DNA from: JBGPLJ01 sp041486385
GTDB taxonomy: Bacteria; Pseudomonadota; Gammaproteobacteria; Steroidobacterales; Steroidobacteraceae
Direction: 5' to 3'
DNA: 16,358 nt
Assembly (NCBI GenBank): GCA_041486385.1
Contig: JBGPLJ010000046.1
Coordinates: 1 to 16,358 of the forward strand
This document shows, one piece after another, positions 1-7,826 of this stretch (the first letter of the stretch is position 1; every line of letters begins with the position of its first letter). A model generated the notes under the pieces. The model saw only the letters and a program-made list of their open reading frames with translations. It was not told the DNA's origin and searched no databases. The position numbers and the translations under genes are program-made.

Positions 1-2
1 AC

Positions 3-851
3 TTTCGCTTCACGGACCACACCAGCGCACTCGCGGCGAGTGTCGGTGGGGGCCTCCTCATCCACCTGCACAGCAGCGCGGATGGCAGCGAGAGCGTGAG
101 CCTGCGTGCCGAATTCAAGGAACGCTACGAGGTCGACAGCGGCGGCGGCAAGTCCCTCGATTCGCTCGCCAGTCTCGGACTGCAAATGGGCTGGGGCGCG
201 CCACGGCCGGCCGCGCCCGCTGTGCCGGTCGCGCAGCCGCCCGCGGACTCCGACGGCGATGGCGTGCTCGATACGCAGGATCGCTGCCCCGGCACGCCTG
301 CCGGCGCCAAGGTGGATACGTTCGGCTGTGAGCTCGATTCCGACGGCGACGGCGTCGTCGACAGTAAGGACCAATGTCCGGGAACGCCGGCGGGCCGCAA
401 GGTCAACGCGGTGGGATGCGAAATCGATTCCGACGGTGACGGCGTGCTCGACAACGACGATCAATGCCCGAACACCGTTGCCGGTGCACGCGTCGACGTG
501 AAGGGTTGCGAGATCAAGGACGAAATCAAACTGCCTGGCGTGAACTTCGCGACGGACAAGGCAACGCTGCTGCCCGAGTCCTATCCGGTGCTGAACGATG
601 CGGTTGCGACGCTCAAGAAGTATCCGGACCTCAAGATCGAAGTCGCCGGTCACACGGACAGCCGTGGATCGGATGCGTATAACAGGAAACTTTCGCAGCG
701 TCGCGCGGAAACGGTCGAGAAGTATCTCAAGGACGGTGGCGCAACGAATGAGATGAAGGCCATGGGCTATGGCGAGAGCGATCCGGTCGCGGACAACAAT
801 ACGGAAGACGGCCGCCAGCAGAATCGGCGCGTCGCGTTGAAGATTCTCTAA
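3..851 (+). CDS. OmpA-family outer-membrane protein with TSP3 repeats (5'-truncated by window edge)
   Basis: The frame is open from base 3, so the true start lies left of the window; 282 residues are visible. A GTG at base 96 could begin a shorter ORF, but the residues before it look like the last strands of an outer-membrane beta-barrel (alternating pattern around LLIHLHSS and SVSLRAEF), so I read them as coding. An Ala/Pro linker follows, then three 30-residue Asp-rich thrombospondin-type-3 repeats (visible residues 82-171, core DSDGDGVLD..D.CP.T.AG). The end is a C-terminal OmpA domain (about 175-282) with NFATDKA, GHTDSRG (216-222), a SQRRAETV helix and NRRV. Known for the family: the barrel sits in the outer membrane, TSP3 repeats bind Ca2+, and the OmpA domain binds peptidoglycan. 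The likely role is to tether the outer membrane to the cell wall. The family call is secure; the barrel type is not determined. Confidence 0.93.
   Translation, partial: FRFTDHTSALAASVGGGLLIHLHSSADGSESVSLRAEFKERYEVDSGGGKSLDSLASLGLQMGWGAPRPAAPAVPVAQPPADSDGDGVLDTQDRCPGTPAGAKVDTFGCELDSDGDGVVDSKDQCPGTPAGRKVNAVGCEIDSDGDGVLDNDDQCPNTVAGARVDVKGCEIKDEIKLPGVNFATDKATLLPESYPVLNDAVATLKKYPDLKIEVAGHTDSRGSDAYNRKLSQRRAETVEKYLKDGGATNEMKAMGYGESDPVADNNTEDGRQQNRRVALKIL
246..515 (+). repeat. Three tandem 90-bp TSP3-encoding repeats
   Basis: Three units begin at 246, 336 and 426, each starting GA(C/T)TCCGACGG(C/T)GA and coding for a 30-residue Asp-rich calcium-binding repeat with one Cys pair (CP...GCE). They are in frame, with an exact 90-bp period, so unit gain or loss would keep the gene open. 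Confidence 0.85.
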
Positions 852-920
852 CTGGAGTTGGCGGACCGCCCGGACGCTGGTAGGGTTGCGCTCCCTTAAG
901 TGACCGGCGAGCAGAACCCG

Positions 921-1334
921 ATGAGCCCTGAAGACCGAAATCGCCCGCGCGAGCGCGAAGGCGATCCGAAGATGGACGCGACGAACCTCTACCGCGAGGA
1001 GTCGTACACGGACCGCCGGGTCGGCACGATCCGCCGTCTGACGCCGGTGAAGAGCGATGGCAGCCTCGACGCGGGACGGCCGGAGCTATTCGTCGGGCAG
1101 GCACAGCTCCTGACGCCGATGGGCGCGGTCCCGCTCAATTTCGAAATTGAAGCGAAGTCGCTCGACGAAGCGACACAGAAATTCTCGCCGGCCGCCCAGG
1201 AAGCGGTCCAACGCACCATGCAGGAATTGCAGGAAATGCGCCGCGAGCAGGCGTCCTCGCTCGTTATTCCCGAGGCCGGGGGCCTTGGCGGTCTCGGCGG
1301 CGCACCGGGCGGCGGCAAGATTCGCTTGCCCTGA
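921..1334 (+). CDS. Small hypothetical protein with Gly-rich C-terminal tail
   Basis: I do not recognise a named family. From the ATG at 921 the product is 137 residues. A hydrophilic, charged N-terminus is followed by a block with the look of a conserved core (LYREESYTDRRVGTIRRL, then FVGQAQLLTPMGAVPLNFEI). Next come a predicted helix rich in Glu/Arg/Gln (EAVQRTMQELQEMRREQ) and a Gly-rich tail ending GGGKIRLP. There is no signal peptide or membrane segment, so it is probably cytoplasmic. The start is uncertain: GTG at 900 (tight against a TAA-like context, no clear Shine-Dalgarno), ATG at 921 (weak GAG at 909) and ATG at 972 (GAAGG at 957) are all in frame. It lies 69 bp after the OmpA gene and ends 17 bp from the convergent dehydrogenase gene. 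The ORF is well supported by its composition; the function is unknown. Confidence 0.72.
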   Translation: MSPEDRNRPREREGDPKMDATNLYREESYTDRRVGTIRRLTPVKSDGSLDAGRPELFVGQAQLLTPMGAVPLNFEIEAKSLDEATQKFSPAAQEAVQRTMQELQEMRREQASSLVIPEAGGLGGLGGAPGGGKIRLP

Positions 1335-1351
1335 GGCCGGCTTTTCCTGCG

Positions 1352-3526
1352 CTACTTCTTGTCAGCCGGCGCCACGGCTCGCTTCACGTCCCACGCGCGA
1401 CGCGTGACGTACGCATGGATTGCGTCTGTCTCATCGAGTGTCAGCAGCTTCTCGAAGGCGGGCATGCCGGAGAGCTTCTTCGCACCGTAGGTAACGACGC
1501 CATCCCAGGCCTTGTGGCCGTTCGCGTCCATGTAGCGCAGGTCCGGAATGATGCTGCCGCTGATGGCGTTCACGCCATGGCACATCGAGCAGCGCATGGC
1601 ATAGAGACGCCGGCCGAGCACGATCTGATCCGGCGCCGCGGTATCCGGCGGCGGATCCGGCAGCTGGCGCGGCACCGGCGGCTCGACAGCCGGCAAGTGT
1701 TGATTCGCACCTAGCCGGAAAGTCAGCACGCGACTGCGATTGACCGGCGCCGTGCGCTCGAGCGCCGCGCCACCCGCAAGTGCGTAAGCGCCGCCGAATC
1801 CCGCCATCACCGTCACGTACTGATTGCCGTCCACGGCATAACTGATGGGCGCCGCCTGGATCGCGCTCTGTCCGTCGAAGTGCCAGAGCTTGCGGCCCGT
1901 CGAGGTATCGAAGGCAGCGAACTCACCGCTCCCATCCCCTTCGAACACGAGGCCGCCTGCCGTTGCCAACGCGCCGCCGCCGGGGCCCCCCGTGTGCACG
2001 TAGCGCCAGACCTCACGTTGTTCTACCGGATCCCAGGCGATCAGCGCTGCCGAAGACAGCGCCGCCGATTGCGCCAGCGCCTGCTCGAGCTGCGCCGGAT
2101 CTTCCGGCATCGCATCGTAGGAACGGTCGGTCCCGGTATTCCACAGCCCGTCCTTCACTTCGAAGTGTGGATCGGCGGCAAAGACGCCCGGCATGTCGAT
2201 TGCCGGGATGAACATGCGCCGCACCTTCGGATCGAAGGCCATCGGCTCCCAATTGTGACCGCCCGCGGATGACGGCCGCAGCAGGCGCGGCTGAGTCCCT
2301 TCGTAGTAGCGCGCGTCGTCCGTCAGCACAGGCCGTCCTGTGGCCGGGTCAATGCGGCTCGCCCAGCTGACCGGCACGTAGTTCTTCGCGGAGATGAGCT
2401 GGCCCGACTCGCGATCGAGCACGTAGAAGAAGCCGTTCTTCGGCGCCTGCATCAGCACCTTGCGCTGCTTACCCTGGATGGTGAGGTCCGCGAGCACGAT
2501 GTGCTGAGTCGCCGTGTAGTCCCAGGCATCGCCCGGCGTCGTCTGGTAATGCCAGACGTAGTCGCCCGTCTCGGAGTGCAGCGCAATGATCGAGGAGAGA
2601 TAAAGGTTATCGCCCCCCTGGGCGCTGCGGATCTTGGGATTCCAGGGACCGCCGTTGCCGACACCTATGTAAAGGAGATCGAGTAGCGGGTCGTAGGCCA
2701 TCGAATCCCACACCGTGCCGCCGCCGCCATTCTTCCACCACTCGCCGGTCCACGTACTCGCCGCCTTTTCCAGTGCAGGCGATTCGAACGGCCGCGAGGG
2801 ATCGCCCGGCACCGTGTACATGCGCCACACGCGCCGGCCGGTCTCCGCGTCGTAAGCGGTGACGTAACCGCGCGCGCCATACTCGGCCCCACCATTGCCG
2901 ATGATGACCTTGCCCTTGATGACGCGCGGCGCGCCGGTAATCGTGTACGGAGCGCGTCGCCCGATCGTATCGATGCGCCAGACCTCGGTGCCCGATTCCG
3001 CATCGAGGCCGACGAGATAACCGTCGAGCGTGCCGACAAAGATGTGATGGCCCCAGGCGGCCACGCCACGATTGACGACATCGCAGCACGCGTATTGCGC
3101 CCACGACCGATCGACCTGCGGGTCGTAGCTCCAGATCTGGTGCCCGGTGCGCACATCGATCGCGTAGACAATGCTCCACGGGCCCGTCGTGTACATCACA
3201 CCGTCGATGACGAGCGGCGTTGCCTCGACCCCGCGCTTGGTCGGCAGATCGAACGACCAGGCGAGCCCAAGCTGCGACACGTTCGCGCTCGTGACCTGCG
3301 TCAACGGGCTGTAGCGCTGCTCATCGTAGGTGCGGCCGTGAGTGAGCCAATTGTCCCCGTCCTTGTCCGCGCGGGTAATGCGGTCCGCCGTGACGTTGCC
3401 CTCGTCGACGATCACCTTTTTCTTCTGCAGCTTGGGCGCGGTGGCCGATTCGTCATCGCCACCGCCACACCCGGCGAGGCAGAGGGTAAACACCAGGAGA
3501 AAGGCCCAGAAGGAACTGACGCGCAT
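1352..3526 (-). CDS. PQQ-dependent quinohaemoprotein alcohol dehydrogenase, lipoprotein-type signal
   Basis: The 724-residue product begins with a lipoprotein signal peptide (hydrophobic FWAFLLVFTL, lipobox LAGC, Cys20). That signal is the reason for choosing the ATG at 3526 over the one at 3565, which would put 13 residues before it. The body is an eight-bladed PQQ propeller: VEATPLV (Glu101), the vicinal Cys-Cys pair (147-148, in YACCDVVNRG) that stacks on PQQ in this family, GNGGPWN, the active-site region PGDAWDYTATQ, and repeated W-docking strands. The C-terminus is a cytochrome c domain with haem motif CSMCH (646-650) and likely axial Met688 (GMPAF). Known family role: periplasmic oxidation of alcohols, passing electrons via haem c to the respiratory chain. 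The substrate cannot be read from the sequence. The gene lies 86 bp downstream of the S41 peptidase on the same strand, so cotranscription is possible. Confidence 0.95.
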   Translation of the reverse strand: MRVSSFWAFLLVFTLCLAGCGGGDDESATAPKLQKKKVIVDEGNVTADRITRADKDGDNWLTHGRTYDEQRYSPLTQVTSANVSQLGLAWSFDLPTKRGVEATPLVIDGVMYTTGPWSIVYAIDVRTGHQIWSYDPQVDRSWAQYACCDVVNRGVAAWGHHIFVGTLDGYLVGLDAESGTEVWRIDTIGRRAPYTITGAPRVIKGKVIIGNGGAEYGARGYVTAYDAETGRRVWRMYTVPGDPSRPFESPALEKAASTWTGEWWKNGGGGTVWDSMAYDPLLDLLYIGVGNGGPWNPKIRSAQGGDNLYLSSIIALHSETGDYVWHYQTTPGDAWDYTATQHIVLADLTIQGKQRKVLMQAPKNGFFYVLDRESGQLISAKNYVPVSWASRIDPATGRPVLTDDARYYEGTQPRLLRPSSAGGHNWEPMAFDPKVRRMFIPAIDMPGVFAADPHFEVKDGLWNTGTDRSYDAMPEDPAQLEQALAQSAALSSAALIAWDPVEQREVWRYVHTGGPGGGALATAGGLVFEGDGSGEFAAFDTSTGRKLWHFDGQSAIQAAPISYAVDGNQYVTVMAGFGGAYALAGGAALERTAPVNRSRVLTFRLGANQHLPAVEPPVPRQLPDPPPDTAAPDQIVLGRRLYAMRCSMCHGVNAISGSIIPDLRYMDANGHKAWDGVVTYGAKKLSGMPAFEKLLTLDETDAIHAYVTRRAWDVKRAVAPADKK

Positions 3527-3612
3527 GCAATGCCCCGACCATGAGGGAAGCGGAATGGCCGACATGCTACGACGCCCGGCTCTCGATGCAAGAGGGCGGA
3601 CGCTGAAGCGGG

Positions 3613-4968
3613 TTACTGAAGTGCGCGTTCGAGCACCGGATCACGTCCGTGGGCATAGTCGCTCGACGACAGCGCCACCATGATCGCCGGCGTCGTGGCA
3701 TCCCGGCGGTCCTGGGGACCCATGTCCTGCCAATGAAGCGTCGCCAAGGCGACCGCAACCTTGGATGAAGGCAATGTAATCGGCGCGGGATCGCCGTACA
3801 TGTTCGGCCGCTCGCCACCGGGCTCACCGACGAACGTCACGTGGGTGTCGAGCTCGAGGAGATTCACAAAATTTTGAGCCGCAGACTGGGTGCGGCGGCC
3901 CATCAGCGCAAAGAAGTGTCCTTTGCGATTCACCTGGTCGGAGCGCACGAATGCATGAATGACCGGACGCAGCAGCGTGTTGTCGCCACCGCCATTCAAA
4001 CGCAGGTCGAGAATGAAGCGGTCGACCCGATGCGTTTCAGCATAACGAATAGCCCGCGTGAAGAATTCGGCGAAGGTTTCCTTCTCGGCGGCGGCGCCAG
4101 CGCCGGCCGGTGCCTGCATGCCGACGTGCGCCAGCATTTCGGCAAGGTCGGCGCGGTTGACCACAAAATTGCATTGCACGTAGAGCGCATTCTCCTTCAC
4201 GAGATGCTGAAACCAGTAAGGCTCCTGCTGGCGCTCGAGCCACAGGGGTCGCGTGCTGGTCCGCTGGGCATCGACCCAATCGGAGCCGGGCGCCGGTCCG
4301 AGATACATCCAAAAGCCGCCCTCCTCCGGAGCGCCACTCGCATCGCGTGGCAGCGGCTGGAAAACCACCGTTCGCTCGCCGGCGGCCGTCTGCAAACGGA
4401 AGCTCACCTGCTCCGGATCGGGTACGACGCCGAGCGCCGCCAGCGTGTCGGCGCGGCTGAGTGCAAGCGGGGCGAAATCGGCCAGGGTCTGGGCATTGCT
4501 CGCGCTCGTGATCGAGGCGGCGCGCCGCATCGCCTCATCGATCGGCGTGCCGCCAATCGCAAGCACGCGCGCTCCAGCATAGGCGGCGTGCGCTTTGTCG
4601 GTGGACTGGATGAAGACGCCGTCACTGTAAGCGTAGAGCTTCAGTGGCAGGAACCGCGAACGCAGCGCGCTTGGCACAGAGTCGAGGCCGCTATGCGCAT
4701 CGTGGACACTCGCAATGATCCGGCCGAGCTCCGTCACGATCGCGGCATCCGAGAGGCCGCCACTCCTCTTTTCGAGAGCGTCGACGCTCGCGTTGAAGGC
4801 CGCCGGCGTCAGATCATGAAAGAGATTCGCGTGCGCTTTCGGCGCCTCAGCGCGCAGGAATTCGAAGTCGCGGCGCCAGTCGATCGCGGTGGCGCCAAGA
4901 GCGATCGTCTGCAGTGCAACGGCCGCGGCGAAAAGCGCTACGTAGAAGTAATCACGATGATTGGACAT
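3613..4968 (-). CDS. Exported S41-family peptidase
   Basis: The 451-residue product starts at the ATG at 4968, with AGGTGA four bases before it and a following signal peptide (hydrophobic YVALFAAAVALQTIALG, likely cleavage near ATA). An upstream in-frame start at 5121 would run into the divergent regulator's promoter and is rejected. After an N-terminal helical part and VHDAHSGLD (about 89-96) comes a PDZ-like stretch (118-150, with ARVLAIGGTPIDEA). The S41 core follows: FILDLRLNGGGDNT (318-331), TQSAA with the probable nucleophile Ser362, and VGEPGGERPNMYGD. In Tsp/CtpA peptidases a Lys follows the Ser by about 25 residues; here that position is Arg387, as fits the GEPxGGxPN-type S41 proteins rather than classic Ctp. 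It is probably periplasmic; the target is unknown. It is divergent from the GlxA-type regulator, 197 bp away. Confidence 0.88.
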   Translation of the reverse strand: MSNHRDYFYVALFAAAVALQTIALGATAIDWRRDFEFLRAEAPKAHANLFHDLTPAAFNASVDALEKRSGGLSDAAIVTELGRIIASVHDAHSGLDSVPSALRSRFLPLKLYAYSDGVFIQSTDKAHAAYAGARVLAIGGTPIDEAMRRAASITSASNAQTLADFAPLALSRADTLAALGVVPDPEQVSFRLQTAAGERTVVFQPLPRDASGAPEEGGFWMYLGPAPGSDWVDAQRTSTRPLWLERQQEPYWFQHLVKENALYVQCNFVVNRADLAEMLAHVGMQAPAGAGAAAEKETFAEFFTRAIRYAETHRVDRFILDLRLNGGGDNTLLRPVIHAFVRSDQVNRKGHFFALMGRRTQSAAQNFVNLLELDTHVTFVGEPGGERPNMYGDPAPITLPSSKVAVALATLHWQDMGPQDRRDATTPAIMVALSSSDYAHGRDPVLERALQ

Positions 4969-5136
4969 GCGCTCACCTGTAACACGGCTTGCGGCCAGTC
5001 GCGAGCGTGGTTCGACCGTCCGTGACGTCCACGCGCCGACCCGAGTCCTACCAGGATCAACGACTTCGCCGCGATTGAACGGCTTCAGGGTGTCGCAGGC
5101 GATGGCAGAAAGTGACGGCACACCGGCAGTTCCGCC

Positions 5137-5163
5137 ATCGGCCGATTTCCCATACTGTATCGG
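5137..5163. promoter_or_regulatory. ATCGG half-sites in the S41 peptidase/GlxA-type intergenic region (candidate operator)
   Basis: A perfect 10-bp palindrome ATCGGCCGAT lies at 5137-5146, and another ATCGG at 5159-5163 starts exactly 22 bp (two helical turns) after the first. The region sits just before the regulator's ATG at 5166 and between two divergent genes, as expected of an autoregulatory site. A weak -10-like CATACT lies at 5151-5156. Binding is inferred only. Confidence 0.35.
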
Positions 5164-5165
5164 TT

Positions 5166-6173
5166 ATGACTTCTCACGGCAGTCTGGCGAAATCCGATCG
5201 GCGGCCGCATCGCGTCGCGATGCTCGCCTACGACAATGCGCAGATTCTCGACATCACGGGACCGCTCGAGGTATTCGCACGCACCTCGCGCTGGCTCATC
5301 GACCAGGGTCTGAGGCGAACGCCCTGCTACGAGATCTCGCTGCTGGGGGAACGGCGCGGCTCGATCAGGACATCAGGCGGCCTCAAGCTCGAAGTGTCCG
5401 AGACGTACCGCAACGCCGGCCCGATCGACACCTTGCTCATTTCCGGCGGCATCGGTTGCGAGCGCGAGCTGCGTAACGAAGCGCTCCTTGAGTGGATCCG
5501 GCGGCGCTCGAAGCGCGTTGCGCGGCTCGGCTCCATCTGCACCGGCGCGCTGATCCTCGCCGCGGCCGGACTTCTCAAGAATCGACCGTCGACAACGCAC
5601 TGGGCCTATTTCGACCGGCTCGGGGAAATTGCGCCGGACACGGCAGTGAACTGCGACGCGATCTACGTGAAGAGCGGTCGTGTCTATACGTCAGCCGGTG
5701 TCACGGCAGGCATGGATATGGCGCTTGCAATGGTCGAGGAAGACTGCGGACGGCCGGTGGCGCTCGCGGTGGCCCAGGTGCTCGTCATGTTTCTGAAGCG
5801 CCCCGGTGGCCAATCGCAGTTCAGCCGGCACCTCGCGGCACAGAGCACGCGGGACGAGCGGCTGGGCGAGCTCGAGCTGTGGATACTGAATCATCTGGAA
5901 AAGCCGCTCACGGTGCCCGAGCTCGCCACACGCGCCTCAATGAGCTCGCGTCATTTCGCGCGGCGCTTCGCCGCCGAGATCGGCGTGACGCCCGCGGAAT
6001 ATGTTGCCCGGGCGCGCATCGACGCGGCGCGCCGTCTCCTCGAGGAAACACGCCTCTCCATGAAGGAAGTCGCCACGCGCTGTGGCTTCAGCGAAGAGCA
6101 GAATCTGCGGCGAACCTTCGTCAAGCGGCTCAAGGTGACGCCGACCGACTATCGCCTGAGAATGCAAGGCTGA
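5166..6173 (+). CDS. GlxA-family transcriptional regulator (DJ-1/PfpI + AraC HTH)
   Basis: The product is 335 residues from the ATG at 5166. The N-terminal half is a DJ-1/PfpI-like class I amidotransferase fold: RVAMLAYDNAQILDITGPLEVFA near the start, and the nucleophile-elbow segment GSICTGAL with Cys125 followed by TTHW (His145). The C-terminal third is an AraC-type double helix-turn-helix (about 235-332), with LTVPELATRASMSSRHFARR and SMKEVATRCGFSEEQNLRR followed by VTPTDYR. Known for the family: the N-domain is thought to sense a ligand and need not be catalytic, and the C-domain binds DNA. Upstream in-frame ATG at 5112 is less likely because the residues it adds are not family-like; no strong Shine-Dalgarno is visible at 5166. 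The S41 peptidase gene, divergent and sharing the spacer, is the obvious target candidate. The 3' end overlaps a minus-strand ORF by 25 bp. Confidence 0.93.
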   Translation: MTSHGSLAKSDRRPHRVAMLAYDNAQILDITGPLEVFARTSRWLIDQGLRRTPCYEISLLGERRGSIRTSGGLKLEVSETYRNAGPIDTLLISGGIGCERELRNEALLEWIRRRSKRVARLGSICTGALILAAAGLLKNRPSTTHWAYFDRLGEIAPDTAVNCDAIYVKSGRVYTSAGVTAGMDMALAMVEEDCGRPVALAVAQVLVMFLKRPGGQSQFSRHLAAQSTRDERLGELELWILNHLEKPLTVPELATRASMSSRHFARRFAAEIGVTPAEYVARARIDAARRLLEETRLSMKEVATRCGFSEEQNLRRTFVKRLKVTPTDYRLRMQG

Positions 6174-6400
6174 TTGCTCTCCTCGATCGCGCTCAACTGT
6201 GCGTTGATCGCTTCCTGCCACTCGCGCGCGATGACCAGCCTGTCCACGGCGGACCGAAAGGCGTATGTCTCCGCTGCGGTGAACGGCTCGAAGTCGCTGA
6301 TCGCGCCGATTTCAGCCTCCGCGCTGCGCTCAGCTTCCAATGCTGCCTCCAGCAGTCGGTTGAGATCGCAGACGTAGTCTGTCATCGGGTTCGTGGACAT
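6149..6400 (-). CDS. Small acidic helical hypothetical protein
   Basis: I do not recognise it. From the ATG at 6400 it is 83 residues; in-frame ATGs at 6424 and 6385 are alternatives, and none has a clear Shine-Dalgarno. It is Glu/Ala-rich and probably mostly alpha-helical (LNRLLEAALEAERSAEAEIG, then AVDRLVIAREWQEAINAQL), with no signal peptide or membrane segment. Support for coding: it fills a stretch of about 400 bp that otherwise has no gene, reads as a plausible amphipathic protein, and leaves a 175-bp divergent spacer to the DUF2891 gene. Against it: the stop lies 25 bp inside the end of the GlxA-type gene, and overlapping frames are open in GC-rich DNA. It could be a chance ORF. Confidence 0.5.
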   Translation of the reverse strand: MSTNPMTDYVCDLNRLLEAALEAERSAEAEIGAISDFEPFTAAETYAFRSAVDRLVIAREWQEAINAQLSAIEESNQPCILRR

Positions 6401-6575
6401 CAGCTCGACGGGTACCGCGTTCATGGTCGCCAGTCTGCCCGCGAAATGTGACGGAAATATGAGCCCCGACGCGGTAACCGGCCCGAATACGACGACCAGC
6501 CGAGCGCTCCAGCGCGGCACCTGCGGCAGAACCGGCAAGGTGCGGTATCTTTGGCGCCTCCTTTGGGGGCTGGCA

Positions 6576-7745
6576 ATGCTGAAATCCCTGGGTACGGGTG
6601 TCGTCGCGTTGGTTGGGTTGGCCTGGTCGATGGCCAGCCCCGCGGATCAGACGATCATTGCCGCGGGTGCCAGAAATGCCGCGCCGCCTGTACTGGCAAT
6701 CCCGGCGCTCGACGCCGCCGCAGCCGACCACTTCGCCCGGATGGCGCTCGCCTGCGTGCATCGCGAATACCCCAACAAAATCTCGCACGTGTTGAATGGC
6801 GATACGGACGCCAAAGTGCCGCATGCACTGACACCAACCTTCTATGGTTGCCTCGACTGGCACTCGGCCGTTCACGGCCATTGGCTGCTCGCGCGACTCG
6901 TGCACGAATTCCCGAATGAACCCTTCGCCGCGGAAGCCCGCGCCGCGCTCAATCAATCGTTGACGCCCGAAAACATCGCGGGCGACGTCGCCTACCTCGC
7001 CCAACCCGGCCGCACCTCATTCGAACGGCCGTATGGACTCGCGTGGTTGCTGACGCTCGCGGCGGAACTGCGCCAGTGGAACGATCCTGACGCGCAGCGC
7101 TGGTCGCAGAACCTGATGCCGCTTGAAGCTGCAGCAGCGGCCAACATCAAGCGCTGGGCGCCGGATCTTCACTATCCGATTCGCGTCGGTGATCACCCAC
7201 AGACTGGTTTCTCGTTCGGACTCATTTGGGACTGGGCGGGCGTGGCGCACGACGACGAGATGCGAGCGATCCTCCGTCAGAGAGCGAAGGATTTCTATCT
7301 CAACGACCGGCGTTGTCCGATGACGTACGAGCCTTCGGGCGAGGATTTCCTGTCGCCGTGTCTCGGCGAAGCGGATTTCATGCGCCGCGTGCTCGATGCG
7401 AAGACCTACGCCAAGTGGTTGAGACAATTCCTGCCGCAAATTCCAACGGACCGCTCCGCGGCCTGGCTGAAGCCTGCCATCGTGACCGATCGGGAAGACC
7501 CGAAGCTCGCGCATCTCGATGGCCTCAATCTCAGCCGCGCCTGGATGCTCGAAGGCATTGCGTCGGGGTTGCCGAAGCGAGATCGTCGGATCGAGTCGCT
7601 CCACGCGGCCGCGGGCAATCATGCGTCCGTCGCGCTCATTATGGTGACAAGCGATCACTATGAAGGGGCGCACTGGCTCGGGACGTTTGCCGTCTATCTG
7701 ACGACGCGGGCGGGAATGCCGAGCGCTCAAGCGCCGGGCGGCTGA
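6576..7745 (+). CDS. DUF2891 family protein, exported
   Basis: The product is 389 residues from the ATG at 6576, which has a GGGGG run at 6565-6569 and is followed by a signal peptide (LGTGVVALVGLAWSMA, cleavage near SMASPA). An in-frame ATG at 6393 would add 61 residues ahead of the signal and is rejected. The family is recognised from its conserved blocks: FYGCLDWHSAVHGHW (89-103), FERPYGLAWLL (149-159), SGEDFLSPCLGEADFMRRVL (254-272) and LDGLNLSRAWML (314-325), joined by mostly helical sequence. Many conserved His, Trp, Asp and Glu residues suggest an alpha/alpha-barrel fold that handles a small molecule or sugar, but that is inference: DUF2891 has no function I can name with certainty. 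Here it is predicted periplasmic. It stands alone on the plus strand, 215 bp before the bactofilin operon. Confidence 0.9.
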   Translation: MLKSLGTGVVALVGLAWSMASPADQTIIAAGARNAAPPVLAIPALDAAAADHFARMALACVHREYPNKISHVLNGDTDAKVPHALTPTFYGCLDWHSAVHGHWLLARLVHEFPNEPFAAEARAALNQSLTPENIAGDVAYLAQPGRTSFERPYGLAWLLTLAAELRQWNDPDAQRWSQNLMPLEAAAAANIKRWAPDLHYPIRVGDHPQTGFSFGLIWDWAGVAHDDEMRAILRQRAKDFYLNDRRCPMTYEPSGEDFLSPCLGEADFMRRVLDAKTYAKWLRQFLPQIPTDRSAAWLKPAIVTDREDPKLAHLDGLNLSRAWMLEGIASGLPKRDRRIESLHAAAGNHASVALIMVTSDHYEGAHWLGTFAVYLTTRAGMPSAQAPGG

Positions 7746-7800
7746 TCCGAATCGTTTCTTGCATTCGAGCGATGCCGCGCGCGGATTATGTTCCGGTGTG

Positions 7801-7821
7801 TTTCGTGATCCTTTCGTGATC
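7801..7821. repeat. Direct repeat TTTCGTGATC x2 with 11-bp period
   Basis: TTTCGTGATC occurs at 7801-7810 and again, identical, at 7812-7821, with one C between. One helical turn of spacing is typical of tandem binding by a response regulator or similar protein. It lies 56 bp after the DUF2891 stop and 140 bp before the first bactofilin start, so it may regulate the bactofilin operon. No protein is known to bind it. Confidence 0.45.
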
Positions 7822-7826
7822 GAGCG

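Noticed and set aside
246..515. Possible CRISPR-like repeat array
   Set aside because: The 90-bp units have no spacer structure and are in-frame protein repeats (TSP3).
3841..5025. Long plus-strand ORF (394 aa) across the S41 peptidase gene
   Set aside because: It is antisense to a gene with clear motifs and reads as Arg/Gly/Ala-rich low-quality sequence with no recognisable domain; typical GC-rich shadow.
5112..5165. Upstream extension of the GlxA-type regulator
   Set aside because: The 18 added residues do not resemble the family and run through the palindromic candidate operator.
5492..6451. Plus-strand ORF (319 aa) in another frame of the GlxA-type gene
   Set aside because: Overlaps the AraC domain in a shifted frame and has Arg/Ala-rich nonsense-like sequence.
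6393..6575. Upstream extension of the DUF2891 protein
   Set aside because: It would place 61 residues before a good signal peptide; the ATG at 6576 has a purine-rich ribosome site and fits the signal.
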